Positions 45,052-60,400 of a stretch of 64,000 bases of DNA are shown in pieces. The translations under genes were made by a program, and so were the position numbers. This DNA is from Pteria penguin (taxonomy: Eukaryota; Mollusca; Bivalvia; Pterioida; Pteriidae), in the NCBI GenBank assembly GCA_035048485.1, contig CM068587.1:49808496-49872495 (forward strand), written 5' to 3'. Under the pieces are notes generated by a model that did no database searches, was not told the origin of the DNA, and worked only from the letters and a program-made list of their open reading frames with translations. The first letter of the stretch is position 1. Every line of letters starts with the position of its first letter.

Positions 45052-48000
45052 TCAGGAGTCTGCCTCCAACATTTCCAGGAAGAGTTTGTGCATCATGATT
45101 CGGCCATCTTTCTTGATGTCAAACCAGTATTGTTTGGCCAGTAGCTTCATGTGATTGAGAGTAGGAAGCAAGAGATATAAATGTCCCAGGCGCCGTAGAT
45201 TGCCAGCGTAGCGAGACTTGACGTATTCTATGAGAGCATCCTGAAGTTTGTCTTGAAGCTGCCGCACTGCCTCGTTGTTTTCTATAATTATGTCTGAAAT
45301 CACAACAGATTCATTACGTCATACTTTTCTTTTTTATCAAATAAACAATTATTTATTAGATATTCGTAGTTCTAAGATAACTACATACATGTAACTGCTA
45401 GAAAGGTTCTGAACCTTTAAACATACCACCCTCTAATACTGAACAGACTCGCAAACTGTTAGCTTTAGCTAATATGTGCACCTCATTAAACCTCAAGCTA
45501 ACAACCTTTTTGGTCAGACCCACTGTGCTTGACAGATTCAATAAATTAGTTATATGGTTACCTGTATTACAGAGGGTCATGGCTTTGAGCAGTAAGTACT
45601 CCTCTTTGGTAACGCCCATGTTGGTAAACTTTTTTGCAAGTTTTCTGGAAAGGCTGTCCAACTCAGGGGAGCACTGGCACATTTTGCATTCCTCCACTGA
45701 GAGCTGTAAATCCTCTGCAAACTTGAGGTAGCCACTGTATGGACAAGAACGAAACACGAGGTTCAAGCAGAGAATCTCGAGCCACGAGTGTTGCAGTAAA
45801 TTCATCTGGTCGATCAGGGACAATGTACAGAAGCCTGGAATGATAGCATATTGAGATTTTAATATACATATTATATATACATTTTGACTTGTAATACAAA
45901 TCATAAATTTCAATCAATATAGCTATCATGATTTTCTTTCTCCAACATGATATTTTATCTATCATTAAACAATACAACATCAGATCAACATGTGTTATAT
46001 AACCCGACTAATAAAAATTCCCAAACGATTGTAGCACTTTCGTTAAATTCAAATTCAAGTGTTCTTAAGCTTGTGGAAATGTTAAAATCAAGCCCTCATG
46101 ACTTGAACAATATTTTTCGGTCAATTTTTGAATTATGTACTATTTTTCTCATTTTCATACCTGGTACTTGCTTGGCCCAGCTGATTGTGATGACCAGTTC
46201 TCTGTCTGCAAGATCAGATACTGTAGCTAAGAAGCGTAACTCGTCCTCATCTTGTCCATCTTGATCTGTGTTGACGTAAAGCTTGTCTAACTGTGTTTCT
46301 ATACTAAGCAACTGCGACAGAATCTTGTTTTCTGATACTGGAACATGTAAGGAATAAAAAATATATCAGGATAGGTGTAGAAAAAGGAGTTGAAGACTAC
46401 TTTCTGATAACTGGACAGGAACAAACATTCAAGAAAAGCATTTTTTTAAATTTCAAAATACCTTAAAGTTTGCAAAGGGTAGATGTAAAATGAAAGAGTC
46501 ATAACAGTGCAATCAATCATTATTGAGGAAACAACTGATAAAACTTAAAGCATATTTTTATCATAAAATTTCTAAAGGCTTGAAAAATAGATACAAAAGC
46601 CTGACATACATAATGTCATCAAAGAGTGACCTTTCTTTTGCTACATTTATTTTCCTTTGCTACGTTCCCTTTGCACTCGGGAAGTCAGACAGAGTTATCT
46701 TTCCTACGATAGCATTACACAGAAGTCTCAGAAACCACTTACTACACCCTTTTTATCTTACCTGCTTCAACACAAGCTTTTTTGATCATAGGAAATATTT
46801 GCTGCACAATGAGCTGTGAATCTGGACTCCTCTTGTATTTTTGCCTGCCCCCTCGGACTCGATCCAAACGCACACCTACAAATCACAAAACAGTAGTCAC
46901 TAGTGCTATATTTATATTGATAATTTGTCATTACATACATCAAATGAATACATTTTCAAGTATGTATGCCCCACGATTAATTCACCTATATGGTGGTGGT
47001 TAGTGAGTACCTGTATATCACCTACAAAATAGCAAAAAAAAGGAAATACTCAAAGTCTTCAGCAGGTTACATTAGAGGATATACCGGTAGCAAATGCTTC
47101 TCTTAATCCAACTTGACCATCAAGGTCCATTATAGATTCCTAGGAAGTATGGGAAAATATACAACTTGCCACAGAAACAAACATTCAATATATCGAGATC
47201 TCTAGTGATATTTTTTCAAACCTAAGTGAAATATGATTCAATGCCAAGACGAGACGAGAGTAAACGCGCTATCTATCAATCAACACCAGGTTAAGCTACA
47301 ACAAAACACTGAGAACAATAACTTGAATGCTGATAACAATGAAAAAAAAATAATACAAATTATAAATCTGACTTTATCAATATAAGAGGCATTAGGAAGT
47401 GATCACTTGGAATGTCCGTGCCAAGCTTCAAAGAAAGCCTGTTTTATTGCATCATGGCCTTCCATAAAGACCAGAATATTCACGATTTACATGTGCGTCT
47501 TATCACTCTGCCAGCAAGCTTGTTGCTTTGACATTTACGTTATGGCTATACAATAGATAAAAGACACAAAGCATGCAATACAATATCTATTAGCATGTAG
47601 CCAATACTGTTAACTTCTTCCCAATGAAAGCCAACATTTCACATCTGGTTAAATCAATCACAATAGATTTAAATTTCAATATGTTCACGTGGCAATGTTG
47701 TAAAGGGGAAATGGTAATAATCACATTTAGTTTTTTAAGTTACATGCCCAAGGGAAGCTAGCGCCAGTGAAGCAGATACTTTTCGGAGGTAAAGAAATTA
47801 TAATTGGTTCAATATGACCTTTTAAGTTAAAGGTAGTGTCCTAGAGCAACACATTAAATTGATACTATATGTGCCGACGACTTGTCCTCTTCATATATAT
47901 ATATAGTTAGCAAACTCGACACTAGGATCTCAACCCGCTCTCGGTAGACTGTTTAAGAACAATATTCAAATGATAAACATTAACGGAACTTTACGAGTCG

Positions 48001-51000
48001 TATTCTTTAAAGTCATTTTCTCTATTCAATCATATAATCACATGATGATTTAGGGTAGGTGGGGGTGGAGTGGAAAGGAGCTTGGCAGTGTCAAACATTT
48101 CCTACATACGTAATATAATACAATTGGACAGATGTAATAACATTATTACTGCCCCAATGAACATTATTTGTTAAGCCAAGAAACTCTTTTCCTTTTTTTT
48201 TTATTTATTTATTTTCATTTTATTATTATTATTTTTTTTTTTGGAAAAGAGGCTTCAAACGTAGTTTTCTATAACAAGCAGGTACGACATCAAGGGGCCC
48301 AGCAATGTAAAACTGACGTCCGAGTGGTCAGCGAGGCTGAATGTACGGACATGAAAGTCAAGACCCCTTCATAAGTTGTCAAATGTCCAACGTCATGTGC
48401 ATTTATCTTCCGGCTTTATCAATGTGCGAGACAGGTATTGAGATATATAATTCGGGAATAGATACACTAGGGGAAAAAAGCTTAAAATGATGTTCAACAG
48501 CGACAACCCTTCTCCCTAAGTACTAGTGTCATTAAAGGAATTTGACCCCCCTCCTTTCCTAAACAGAGGCCACCACTTTCGGGTTTTGACCTATATCACG
48601 TCAAGTGCCCCTTGTAACGAGTCTTCACCATGTAAAGCTTGCCCGTGCAGTAATATCGTATACTTATGTACATTTACATGTAAATAACAGTCATGTCTTC
48701 ATGTGCATTTTCATACAAATTATAATGTGTACGAGAAGACGAGAGTCACATAAAATGTGAGGCCAGTATGAAACCATAGAGCATCCTCACTATACATTCA
48801 TCATCCTGCGACGTTCCCATCAGAGGTTATAAAAGTTGATAGCACACCGCTACAAGCCGTGTGTTGCTATTACACGTGAAGTATATATGTTCAGTGTTGC
48901 TATTACACGTGAAGTATATAAGAAACCGACACTATATATAACCCCCTTAATCTTACCCTAGTTATGCAACCGTACTACGCACGTCAATTTCGCACTCACA
49001 ACTTGCATTTGACTTCATATTCGGAAACTCAACTCGATAAAATCAGTGGCGGATCCAGAATTTCCGAACACCCTCCACCCCAAACCCACCCAAAAACAAA
49101 AACGGGACAGGGGGCACATGTCATGTGAAAATCAAGTATAAGCCAAAATACTCCGCTATTTTGGGTACCAAATCCGGAGTTTTACTCATGTTACATGTAT
49201 TTGAGCGTTTTTAACCTTTACATCTACACATGCCTTGTAAATTTGCGGCGAAAAAAGGATGGGTCGGCCCCACCCTCTAAATCCGCCACTGAAAATGATC
49301 ATGTCGGAAAGAGTTGTAGAATATAAAATTCATGTGGTGTAACAATAAAATAAAAGACCAAAGTATCAATACGATCAGTCCAAGCTAAATCTTTGGACTA
49401 TCAATAGTAGGAGTCGTCAATCCTGAACAATGAAGTCCGATTAAAATCTAAAACTGGAAGTTTGAAAAAGCTTAGAAAATGATCGTTTTCGTGTATAATC
49501 TTCGCTTGGGAAAAAGTATGCGATCCTGAAATGGTCAGCGTGAGCTTATATGTGGTCAGTGTGAGCTTATGAAATGTAGGACAAAGTATCCATATAGACT
49601 GTCCAGGTGAGAGACTACAACCCCTACTTGATAAATTTGAGTGTTTGTTTGATCATAAGATTCGGCCTTGACTTGGTCGTACTGGACAAACAAACAAGTG
49701 GACAAACAACTTGTTTATGCAAAGAAATTTAAAGACACGAAAGATTTGACACAAAATTAATTACTGTCGACCCATTATACAAGTCTGTACCCCCAAAACG
49801 TCATTGTTATTCAAATAAGAGCATTCCCCAAAATTTAAGTCCGAATACATTTGTTTTTATTTAAATACATTAATAAACATGCACTAATTAAAGAGGTAAA
49901 AAAGCGTAGGAAATGTTGAGGATGAAAACGTTTAGGACTATATTATTATCTCCATACGTGCAACTTCACATAACCTTATTGATAAACCTTCGAACATAGA
50001 GATCAAATTCAGCAGAAGTCGTAACAACTCGGCAGCTTTCGTTACAGAGAAGTTCAATGGAAACAAAACCAAAGTGTTCAGATGCCAGCACCTAATCCAT
50101 TACAGAACTCAAGGCCAACTGTTGTGTATTTTTCAATAACAAAATCACTTGTATCGCTTCACAAAACATAATATTCAGGATAACACCTCCTCCTTGCTGC
50201 GTTATTGGTTGGCTTTAAAATTCTTTTCAAGATACTATAGGTGTTTATGCGAGAGAATCCAATCATATTTTATTTTGGAGATACTGAGTTTGATAAGGCC
50301 ACCCCCCCCCCCCCCCCAACAACAACAAACAACCCCGAATCTTATAGCAGTAGGGTCTTTTATATTGCTGTATATCTATTGTTCATCCATGACACAAGAA
50401 TTTCACTTCTATAGTGACGGCACCTGTCTGGTGCATGATTCCATAATTTAGAACTAAGCAATGCCAGGCCTACCCAAAGCAGCCAGGGGTCTTCCCAATG
50501 GGAATTTTGTTTATACTTTATTATCTGAAGGACATACTGGAAGATAGAAAACGATAAATCACTTCAGAAAATTCCTTTCTGACGTGCTGGACCGGACGCC
50601 CGCCAATCTGGTAAGGAATCCTGTGCGATAAATGTGACCTAACCTGTCCTTTCTGTACTCTACAATCACGGACAAATTTAATCATATCACCATATTCTTT
50701 TCATTCTCTGTTTTTCTACGGACACCGTCCAACGTGGAATGAAACTGGCGCATGTTTGACCACGATAAGAAATCAATACCAAAACTAGCAAGCTCAGCTA
50801 AACATGCCACACTAAAGTTGTAATCGTTTACCATTACCGGTAATCTATAGAAGAAAGGAGAGTTAAATATGACACCATTGGTAGATTGCTCTGGCATTCC
50901 ACCAAACTCCCTAGCCTTTAGACATTCCCCAATTACTTTTTTGCATACTTGACTGATCGGAGAGGATCGATAACGTTGTTTTTGAAATGTCAAGGCCTCG

Positions 51001-52956
51001 CGCCGATGTCTTTAGATGCGTTTGTAACGATTCTCATTTATTCTATCTCCCTCAATGATAATTTACCTACAACTAGATGTTCACTATTTCTCGCAGTTCA
51101 TTGCCAGAGGATTCCCCAATCCTAATGCAAAAACAGTAAGTTGATGGCTCAGGTGCCGAAAAAGAAATAAACGAGTTTAAGGCGTAAACAAGCGCCCATC
51201 ATGATGGCCTTGTGAATCGTTGTTACATACACAAGACAACCTTGTGTTTTACTCTTTATCAATTTACAATATTTGAGTAGTATTGCTTGTATGCTGTATC
51301 GTATAGGTTTGAACTTTTTCATCTATATTATGTCGGATCTGATGGCACTACCCGCAACAGTATACAGAATTTGCCTTACAACCGAACACTCTTACATCAA
51401 TATTTAATAGCATTTGTTAATTTTGTATATGGTTTTATGGGGGGGGGGGTGTTTATGGTGTAGGGGTTAAGCGCTTGGGTTTGCGGCGCTGACGATACGT
51501 GTCGATTCCCGGACTGCGCCACTATGTTTAAGAGGTTGGTTACCTCCAGATTCCATGTCGCGATATAACTATTAAAATGTTGAAAGCGATGCAAAACACC
51601 AATCAACCAACTGCTATTATGGTAATAGGGAAGGTAGAGCCTGGCTATCGGTTAACCAGACCACCAGATTGTACATATCACCGTTCTGTCGTAAATAGGC
51701 ACCGTCATGTCATAGAATATTTTTGTGACCCTCTACGTGTGATTGCTTTCACTCCAGTTTCCTTCTTGCTTTATACAGAGTGGATTTTGTCACGTGGTTT
51801 AATAAGACCTCTCACCTCTTCTTGTTTGTTACACGAGAGGAGAATATAGTCAAGGTAATCAAGACTGCGCGAGAACAACCGGAATCCAGTTCACCAAGGA
51901 TCTTATTTGTGTACACTGTCAGGAACTAATAAACAGACACATCTTTCGCCAATAAATTTACGACTGATGCAGAACCTTTTCTTTTTGGTCGACGATAAAT
52001 TCCTTGCGTCAAAACACACCTGTTTTCCTTTCTCTCGGCCTTATATCATAACAAACAAAAATTCGAGGAAAAATGCACTTTCCAAATGAATGTCAAAGGA
52101 CAAACCAGAAGGAATCTCGCCGATTTTGGCAAGAGATGGGCACACGATGGTCTATCATACCATCATCTACCACATTTAATGTCGTTTGTCTAGGTACCAA
52201 CAAGTGAAGAAAGAAGATAGACATATACTATTGTTAGTGTACAAGAGTACACGAGTTCTTTAACAAACCGCGCGAGGCAGAACCAGTGATCCTTCAGGGC
52301 AAAATCCTTGACATCTGACATAAAACCAATGTTCTTTCCAATCGGATAACAATATCAAGTTTGAACAAAAACTAACAAAGAGATGTAAAGGCCAGCACAC
52401 AATAGTCCGTTCAATCATACCGCTATTTGTCGTGCGGAGAAGATCACCTAATGCGATATGCAGCTTAGAGATGTGGATAGCTAGGGAAAAATCTGCATAT
52501 ATATTTGATAGTATCCGTTCATAATTAAAGAAACTGTCGAGGAAAGCAATCATATGTCAACAGTGACGCTGCAGATTCTTTTATGTATCAAAATAAAGGC
52601 TTGACCGTAATCAATAACATTCCGATATCCGTACGACCATGCATTGTTTTTTCTTCAACTGTATTTGTTCTAAAATCCACATGTGTACAAGCGAGCGGTA
52701 TAATATTTACCATAGAAGCGGTGTACCATTGTGCCTGGTTTTATCGCACAGCATGCTACTAATGTTTCCAGACAATAAAAACCAAAAATTTTAAAAATCA
52801 AGGAGCTATGAATAAAATGTACAATACCTACAATACATATACCAATATCATGTGCCCAAATGGTGAGTGTGTCTAACCAATCGAGAGACGCTAACTTCTC
52901 CAAGGCAACAGGCTTCATCTCCGAGTGTCACAGTGCTGTACCACTAGTGACCTTTG

Positions 52957-53044
<88 letters not shown>

Positions 53045-56000
53045 CACACCCATTTTGATCCGAGTAATATCTTCATATAAATGTTGATATAGTCTGCGCA
53101 GGTTAACCTTAATTCAGACAGTAAACTCAAACACAGGTATATAGAAGACCTTAATTTATCAAGACTGTCTAGATGCCTTGTCATCCCAATTGCGTAACAC
53201 GAGAAAGTCTTGTCCAGTGCTACCAGTCTGTATACTGCATTCGTACTCATTTTCATATTAATTACTTCCTAGCATTGTGGTGGAACGACAAAATGTTCCA
53301 AAACGCTTCAACAATTACTGAGAGGTGGGCAAAATGGAGAAAATTTTAAACGTAATGATTAAACTGATTTTACTTGAAAGCGCTTCGAAACGACCATTTT
53401 AACATACTTCCGAATTCATGGTCAACTTTTTATATATAAAGACACCGATCTAATGGAGATGGAAGCCACGCCATCTGTGCCTGAATCGAACACTCGCACA
53501 TTTCGCAAACCTTTCTCATATTCTCGAAGTCCTGTATTCCTTTCCTGCATACCGGAAGAGTTTTAACTGTAACAACGTGTATGAATTACATCATGCACGT
53601 ATCTCCTGATCGCGGTGACAATTATACTATACAACTTCCTAGTATAAAATGTGACTACTACGAATCAATAGATTTTTATCCAACACTTACTGGTAATGAA
53701 ATATATAACATAAGCCAAATGATAAAAACATAAGGTGTGCAGGAAAATCACGAAGCACCTGTCGTTACTTAGTTCTTACAGCGAGTTACAACAATAATCT
53801 AGCCATTAGTTTTCAAGCTATTGATGTTTTCCTAAGAGACTCGTGGAGATGCATGCTTAATTTCGCGAGGAAACATTGAATCAAAAGAGCAGAAAGATCG
53901 AGATGGAATTGATGCACAAGACACGGCGAATTTACACTCAGTATTCTACTTCACTGAACACGGATTTTCCCAGAATGAGAAGTTAAATGGTTAGGCGACA
54001 ATGGCTTCAATGTTGCATCATAAAATAAGATATTATTCTATTCGTGCTTCGGCTATATTTAGATATCAGCAGAAGCAAATAAAACTTAATTTCGCGAGAC
54101 TTTATTTTCGAGAGGATATCACACTTGACACATCTACGCATATTTGCATATTGTGCAAGAAGGAATTTACATGTAATATTTTAATACTTAAATCAAGAGA
54201 AGCAAGGACTATATTTTCGCGCGGGGTCATCTAATTCATTTCAATAGTATAAAACTCGCAGTGTCGTGGAGAAAGGAAATATCAATTATATCAATAATGC
54301 TTACGTTATTCTTTACTTGACGAAAATGTAAATGAACCTTCAAGAAATCATAGAAGTTATCAAGTGCTCGGCAAAAGAAATTCGACACACAGATGATTTT
54401 ACGTAAACATACAACTTGTTACACGAATAATGATTCAGTCAATTTAATGTAAACTGGGCGGAGAAATTACCAACAAAGTATGTTCATTGTTCGCATGTAA
54501 GATCAATGATTTACGGATGCATCGCCTTTAGAATTTAGCTGAAAAATGTATATGCGACGTATTCCTTTGTTATTCAGATTTTACACAACGAAGACTATTT
54601 AGTATTACAACAATGACAATAATTCATTGAGACAATACTGTAATAAAATATGAGAAAGATAAAAGGCATCCGTAAACAAAAAAAAAAAACAACAACAACA
54701 ACAAGAATTTAAATCTCTTCACTGTTCTGCTTCATGAAAACACACACTTCGAAGTTACACGAATTCAGAAGATCTACGTCGCGTGTATGATTTAAACTTG
54801 ATCCATAAATATAGGGACGACACGCACACTGAGAAAAAGTAATAAAGTAAATACGATATTGGCCTGAATAGGTTGTTTACAAACAAAACCCAATGTCAGA
54901 AAACGAGACCACCTATTGCTCCTTCTAGGTAAAGGTAAACATATCATTCAGATTCCAAATATACATAATCAAATATCATAAAACGATAATAAACGAGATA
55001 TGAAGGCTAGGATGAAAACATTTCACACTGTTATAGCCATGGATTAAGATTTACCGTGTCCACAAAAGTAGATAAATTGATTCGAATATAGACTAAACTG
55101 CAGTGAAGAAGCATAAAAATGCTTTGTCGTGCCAGATATTGGATTAGCGCGATTTTACAGGCCCATGACAATCTCAAGGTCTTCGTGTTTGGCCGCTTAA
55201 CAAAGTCATAGAATGTATAGAAGTGGAGAAAATAACATTAATTCATGAAAACTGTTTGTGATGGCTTTATAAATTAATATATGCATTTTCCCAACATTCC
55301 GAATGTAAATGATGCGCTCAGTGAAGGAGACATACGATAAACTATATACTTGTAACGTCCCGACTGAATGCTAAAACCTTCAAAATGAAGAGTGTTAAAG
55401 GACACAGGACAAACAAATGCAGACGAAAACACATTTATATGAAATAAGCAAAATGTAGAAACGGCACAGATATCAATAAAAAGACTTGCTAAGCGTATCG
55501 CCTTGAAAAAAGAAAACAACATTCTGTCAACAAACGACTCACAACCAAAACTTTAGATCTCAAATAGGGTAAAATTTCATCTTGTTCATACTAAGGTCGA
55601 AAGCATTATCATGGTGTACTATCGGGTTTCGAGTAACAAGATCTACGCCATCTGCAAATGTGAAGGTCATTTCCTTGAGGTTTGTTATACTCGTATGTTA
55701 ATGTGACCAGTGCTTGATTACTCATATATGTAAATGATGACCCTGTTAGCCCTAGCCCCTATACAACATTATTCTGTCATATTACACGCACTTATCATAA
55801 TCAAGATTGTTCTCCTTTCAAAGTACTCCTACTGCACCGCGTGCACTCATACTAACTAACACGGTTTACGGCGAGCACACCAAATTTTGTCAGTGATGTA
55901 CACACTTGCATTTCTCCAATTGAAGTGACAGGTACAATTCATACAAAACAATATCTGGACTATTTTCAAAAGTTATTTTTCTTTATGGTAAATTTCGAGC

Positions 56001-56630
56001 AATTAAATGTAAGCGCATGACTTGTTAAGAATTGAAACTGTGAAAAGACCACAGCTAAAAGTTTACGCCAGAAATTGTAGCTTTTGTAATTTGTTGAAAT
56101 TGCGTTACATTTGGAAGGAAAGTTTTAACCTTAGCCATTAGCCATGATCTGGATCAAGGTCACGACCGTAGAGGTGAACTGTCGTACCTCATTAAAACAC
56201 GCTAAATTTGGAGTACGCTTTGATGGACACACCACTATGATATTGGTACTTGTAAGTTGTATATTTGTTTATTCATTCACGGACAAGAATAACTACAACA
56301 TTTCCCATTGAAAACTGTATTCAATGCAAACCTTATACATTGTGAAGAGTTACAGGGAAGATACGAAGTTGCAGTTCTATCTTGCATTGACGGCGATATT
56401 TCAAAGATCACTACGCATATATTAACACTGACACCTTTTGTACCACTGACCGATTCTAGCGCCATTTGCCGAGTATTTCTAGGGGCGTAAATAACGGAAA
56501 TATGATCCCTTACCTTCTCTGAGCATGCCCACGCGCAGACATTTCTGGAAGCGGCAAGCTTGACAGGCCTTCCGACGTCGTTTGGTAATCTCGCAGTCGC
56601 TGTTGGCGGGACACGAGTACTCTATGTTCC
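45052..56630 (-). CDS. ERR: Estrogen-related receptor (NR3B), 3' part: second zinc finger, hinge and complete ligand-binding domain
   Basis: Coding exons, in transcript order, are 56514-56630, 46762-46875, 46161-46337, 45562-45834 and 45052-45293 (stop at 45052). Phases agree and give about 307 residues. ERRs are nuclear orphan receptors that bind TNAAGGTCA as monomers or dimers and regulate energy metabolism. Exon 56514-56630 gives [20 protein letters not shown] and [15 protein letters not shown], the second C4 zinc finger. The next exon supplies [15 protein letters not shown], an ERR C-terminal extension. The ligand-binding domain contains [18 protein letters not shown], the nuclear-receptor signature [14 protein letters not shown], and the AF-2 helix LFLEMLEA close to the C-terminus. 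The exon with the first zinc finger and P-box was not found up to 64000, so the gene is cut by the window edge. Confidence 0.95.
51451..51611 (+). mobile_element. SINE family B, plus orientation, near full length
   Basis: It starts GGTGTAGGGGTTAAGCGCTT (box A), has GTGTCGATTCCCGG (box B), the centre GTTGAAAGCGATG and the tail CACCAATCAACCAAC. A poly-G run (51440-51449) abuts its 5' end. Confidence 0.85.
52959..53040. repeat. (TA)n microsatellite
   Basis: An uninterrupted alternating TA run of about 80 bases in the ERR intron. Ile-Tyr repeat ORFs on both strands come from it. Confidence 0.97.
56514..56630 (-). CDS. ERR: ERR exon: second zinc finger of the DNA-binding domain
   Basis: Four zinc-ligand Cys residues are present in the order C-x5-C-x9-C-x2-C, followed by [10 protein letters not shown]. 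The exon starts in phase with two bases (GG) completing a Gly codon, so the missing upstream exon should end in a single G. It is separated from the hinge exon by a 9.6-kb intron. Confidence 0.95.
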
Positions 56631-57040
56631 CTGAATCAAACGACAATAAAAACATTAAAGATCAATGATTCCCGGATCAAACGACAATAAAACATTAAAT
56701 AAATAATGAGGACTCAATATTACCTGAATCAAAAGACAAAAGAATAAGAAAAAAAGAGTAAATCATGAGGATTCATTTGCTGAATAAATTTCAAAATGAA
56801 GCAATATTTCACTGAAGGGATATTCGTTGATTTATACCACGTCCGGTATATTTCCACTGTATGAATATAGCAATCGGAACTCGATTGTGAGTATGGTGGC
56901 AATCAGAGTTTGGCTGATTTATTAGAATATCGTGAATTAACGTCGCTTTCAACAAACAATCATTGAGTCATATCGCGACATGGAAACAGGTTATCAAAAG
57001 CTTAGCAAAGTAGAGCTTGACAATTCAATGTGTGTTTATT

Positions 57041-57286
57041 TGATTCTTGTTTTGTATAATTGAACCTGATCGGTGGTAGCATCAGTCATGCCCAATTCAC
57101 AGAAATTTAGACCTATGCAACCCGAAGCGGTGAGGGATTTTACGCATCACGGCTACAGTGACATAGGACTTTGGTTTTACTGTTTCATCCGAAAGAATAG
57201 ACACCGACGGGCCATCGACTTGATTCGAACCCAGTGCCTCTCGGTCAAAATCCCAAGCACCTATGCAATTCAGCCACACCGGTTCT
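57041..57286 (-). mobile_element. SINE family A copy
   Basis: The centre CCCGAAGCGGTGAGGGATTT and the head complement CAGCCACACCGG are kept; the box B region (GATTCGAACCCAG on the plus strand) is recognisable. Confidence 0.75.
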
Positions 57287-60200
57287 GGATAATCTGATGG
57301 GCGAACCTGGGTTCTTTTCACCATAGACCCAGTTCTTTAGTGTTTAGAGAGTAGAAGGATCCTGGGTACTCCGACAATGTATCTACAGAGGACAAGCCAG
57401 CGCACCAAAGCCCCATTTATACCGTACTTTGAAGGAGACAATACTCATTATTATAAAATAAGTGATAGACTGAAGTTCTCTACCTAAAAATAAATTATAA
57501 ACCGTTTAAGAATGTCCTTTAGGCAATGACAAGAGTCTTCAGTTTATTTCTGTTACGGTAGGTAGTAAATGTTCAAGTCTATAATAGATCGACACGGTGA
57601 CATTTTGACCCCTGGAACAACTCCACTAAATCTGCCATCGTCTATCTGGTCATAACGACATTAGGATATCATTTCTGTACTTTTTCCTTAAGCTTGTCCT
57701 CGGGGTTGACGCAAAAATCGGACCGAAGTTTCCAAGCAGCAGCAAATAGGAGTACCTTTCAGTGCAAGACAAGTCGTGACATGTACAGCAATATCCATGT
57801 GTATAATTATTACAGAAGAATTTTAAAGGAAATGACATAAGAAGAAATGAATTAACCTGTTAGCCGCCTATTTATTACGTACATGAAAAAAAGAAGAAAA
57901 TAAAAGCCGCGTCATAGAGATCAGCCGAGTAGGTCACCAACTAAAGCTGATTTATTTCTAAATTGAACTAATCCATTTAAATAAAACCCCTCTCATACAA
58001 TCTTCAATTCCCAAACGAAAGTTAAAATTTACTGAATTTAACTTCTCCTCGTGCTCTAAAATCTTTCACTAGAATTGCGTTATGCAATTATTTGCCTATC
58101 TGCCAAAGACTTCCTTGATCGATGTATCGACGAGGCATGGGATAGAACTCAGACAGAGGTTGTATGGGACGAGAGAGTTCAAAGGGAATCTCTGAAAATA
58201 ATCCGAATTTATGTCAGGAAAAACTTTCATCAAAACATAGATAAAAGAAGTTGTTGTATTAAACACAACTATACACACACAAACAAGTCAGAAACCGGAA
58301 GTGAGTCTCGTAAACGTTTGGCTAATATAGATGCTCATCAATATCTATTTTGTTTTTAATTCAAGTTATTATCATTACTTGCTGACGCCCTTCTTGGCAT
58401 CGGTGTACCGACTTGCCACGAAGAATAATTGGATAAAGAAACGATTTTTACGTGTTGTAATGCCGGACTTTACAGCGGTCATTTATAATAGATGCGATTC
58501 GTCTGCCTCGCAGTGGAGGACACTCGGTCGTTAAGTCAACATCAACCATTCGGGTCTCTTGCGTAATAATTAATATGTTACAGGCTTGCAATGAATGGAA
58601 GATTCCCCGATTGCGTCTAAGCATCTCTTCTGGCGGGCTGACGTCAATGTTTTGATGCCACGCTACGCGGCAGTGCGCAATGCACGCAGTATACAAAGCC
58701 ACTCGATCTATTTTGGGAGGAAATCGAGATATTTGTCTAATTGATACTGTAAACTATGTAAAGACAAGAGTGGTTACGTCAGATGGATCATAAAAATGTA
58801 CATCAAAGTCTTAGATTCATCTGAGTTTTTAACAACATATTAATAATATTTATTAATAATTATTGCATGCGTAATTGAACAATAAGATGGGACTTCAGTT
58901 CTGTATTTAAACGGCGGCGCTATATGACCTTTCCCCGAGCATATGCTGTGGCATCACTATGACCCAGTAGCACTCTGTACAAAATCAGCGCATAATGAGA
59001 CTAATCATTACTTCTTTTTATTACTGCCGCCACATCCAGATTTCGCCCATATTGGCATGGCCGGTGTTCGGCAGAGAAGGAGACCGGAGTGCACGGAGGA
59101 CATCTTATGGTCCTACAGATACACAGACGAATCTTCTCAATTTCCGACCGCAGTGATGGCTAGAATACACACGACAGAAGGTCCTGCCGACAATGCCCAT
59201 GTACAGTTGGTGGTGAGACATCTGCTGACAATAATGTTCAGATCACTGACATTTATAAACCTTATTGGGCGAGACAACTAAAGGAGTACAACAAAGCTAT
59301 CCAAAGACAGCAATCAAGTGGCAACCATGAATGCCAATGAATTCGAAATAAAACGCTCCCTAGAGTAAGCATTTCCTACTGGCTAGCCACGTCCGCAGTA
59401 AATACAATACACTAGCATATTTACATATACCTGAAGAAGTTTCTACATTTTATTTCATAACACAGATGTTACAATTCTTTTTCATGTTTATGGTATTCTC
59501 ACTCTTCATTATACCGTCATTAGTACAATTCACGAGAATAATAAAGAATGTTCGGATATTAGCGAGTATAGAAAGAGTTCGCAGATCTCCACTATTTACT
59601 GTCCGTCTTACATACCGCTTGGGAAGCTGGGTCCCCATTGATCGTGTACTTCAAGCTTACCAGCAAATTACATTAACAGAATCGCCGCCTGATTGAAAGA
59701 AATTAATTGCCTTGATATATCGAGTTGTTCGGCGGAATGGAGATAACCCTTCCCGGGGACAAACCCAAAGCGCATATATGGATTTGGACCTTTATCAAGA
59801 AGCGGGGGGGCAACGCCATACAATTCTTCTAAAACTGTTGAATTTAATACACAGTTTAAATAAGTGCATGGTATCTTCTTTATTCAAAACCTGCTGCGAT
59901 CTAACCAATCAATATGCATGGATTTTGTTGGATTAACGTGAACTGGGTGTTAAATCGTCTTGTATATACAAATTTATTCTGTATTTTTGTAGCATTGCAA
60001 CCATACTTATCTGAAGTAGGCCATGGATACCTATATTGGGATACATTTCATCGGGGATACGACCTTGTACGGAAACGGGTAATCACCGGCCGACCACTGC
60101 CACCTGTATGTAGGTTATACCGTTACGAATAGTTCATACAGAGCCGAGCCATGTTATGTTAGTACATCATTATCGCATCCCCATTTGGTGACAGAAGAAT

Positions 60201-60400
60201 GCTATCCAATACATCCCACCGTAGAGATAGAAATATTCTATACATAACGTCCTTGGGCTTGAGACTTCATACAGATTCGATATGGATTCTAAAATCGATT
60301 TGGAAAGTCATTACAGGATAGTCAGATTGTAATTTTAGTTTGTTTTAAGATATGAATAAAATTCATTAGAACCCATAGATATCCCATATAAATTAAGTTT

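Larger units (their letters stand above)
46876..56513 (-). other. Large ERR intron
   Basis: This 9.6-kb stretch between DNA-binding and hinge exons shows no nested gene. It contains a SINE B copy (51451-51611), a SINE A fragment around 50385-50500, a poly-C/CAA run at about 50302-50330 and a long TA run. ORFs such as 50682-50993 have no recognisable domain. Confidence 0.6.

Noticed and set aside
58943..59281. 112-codon plus-strand ORF, locally GC-richer
   Set aside because: No family resemblance, no convincing splice or start context, and it lies within an ERR intron. It might be an exon of an unknown gene but cannot be supported.
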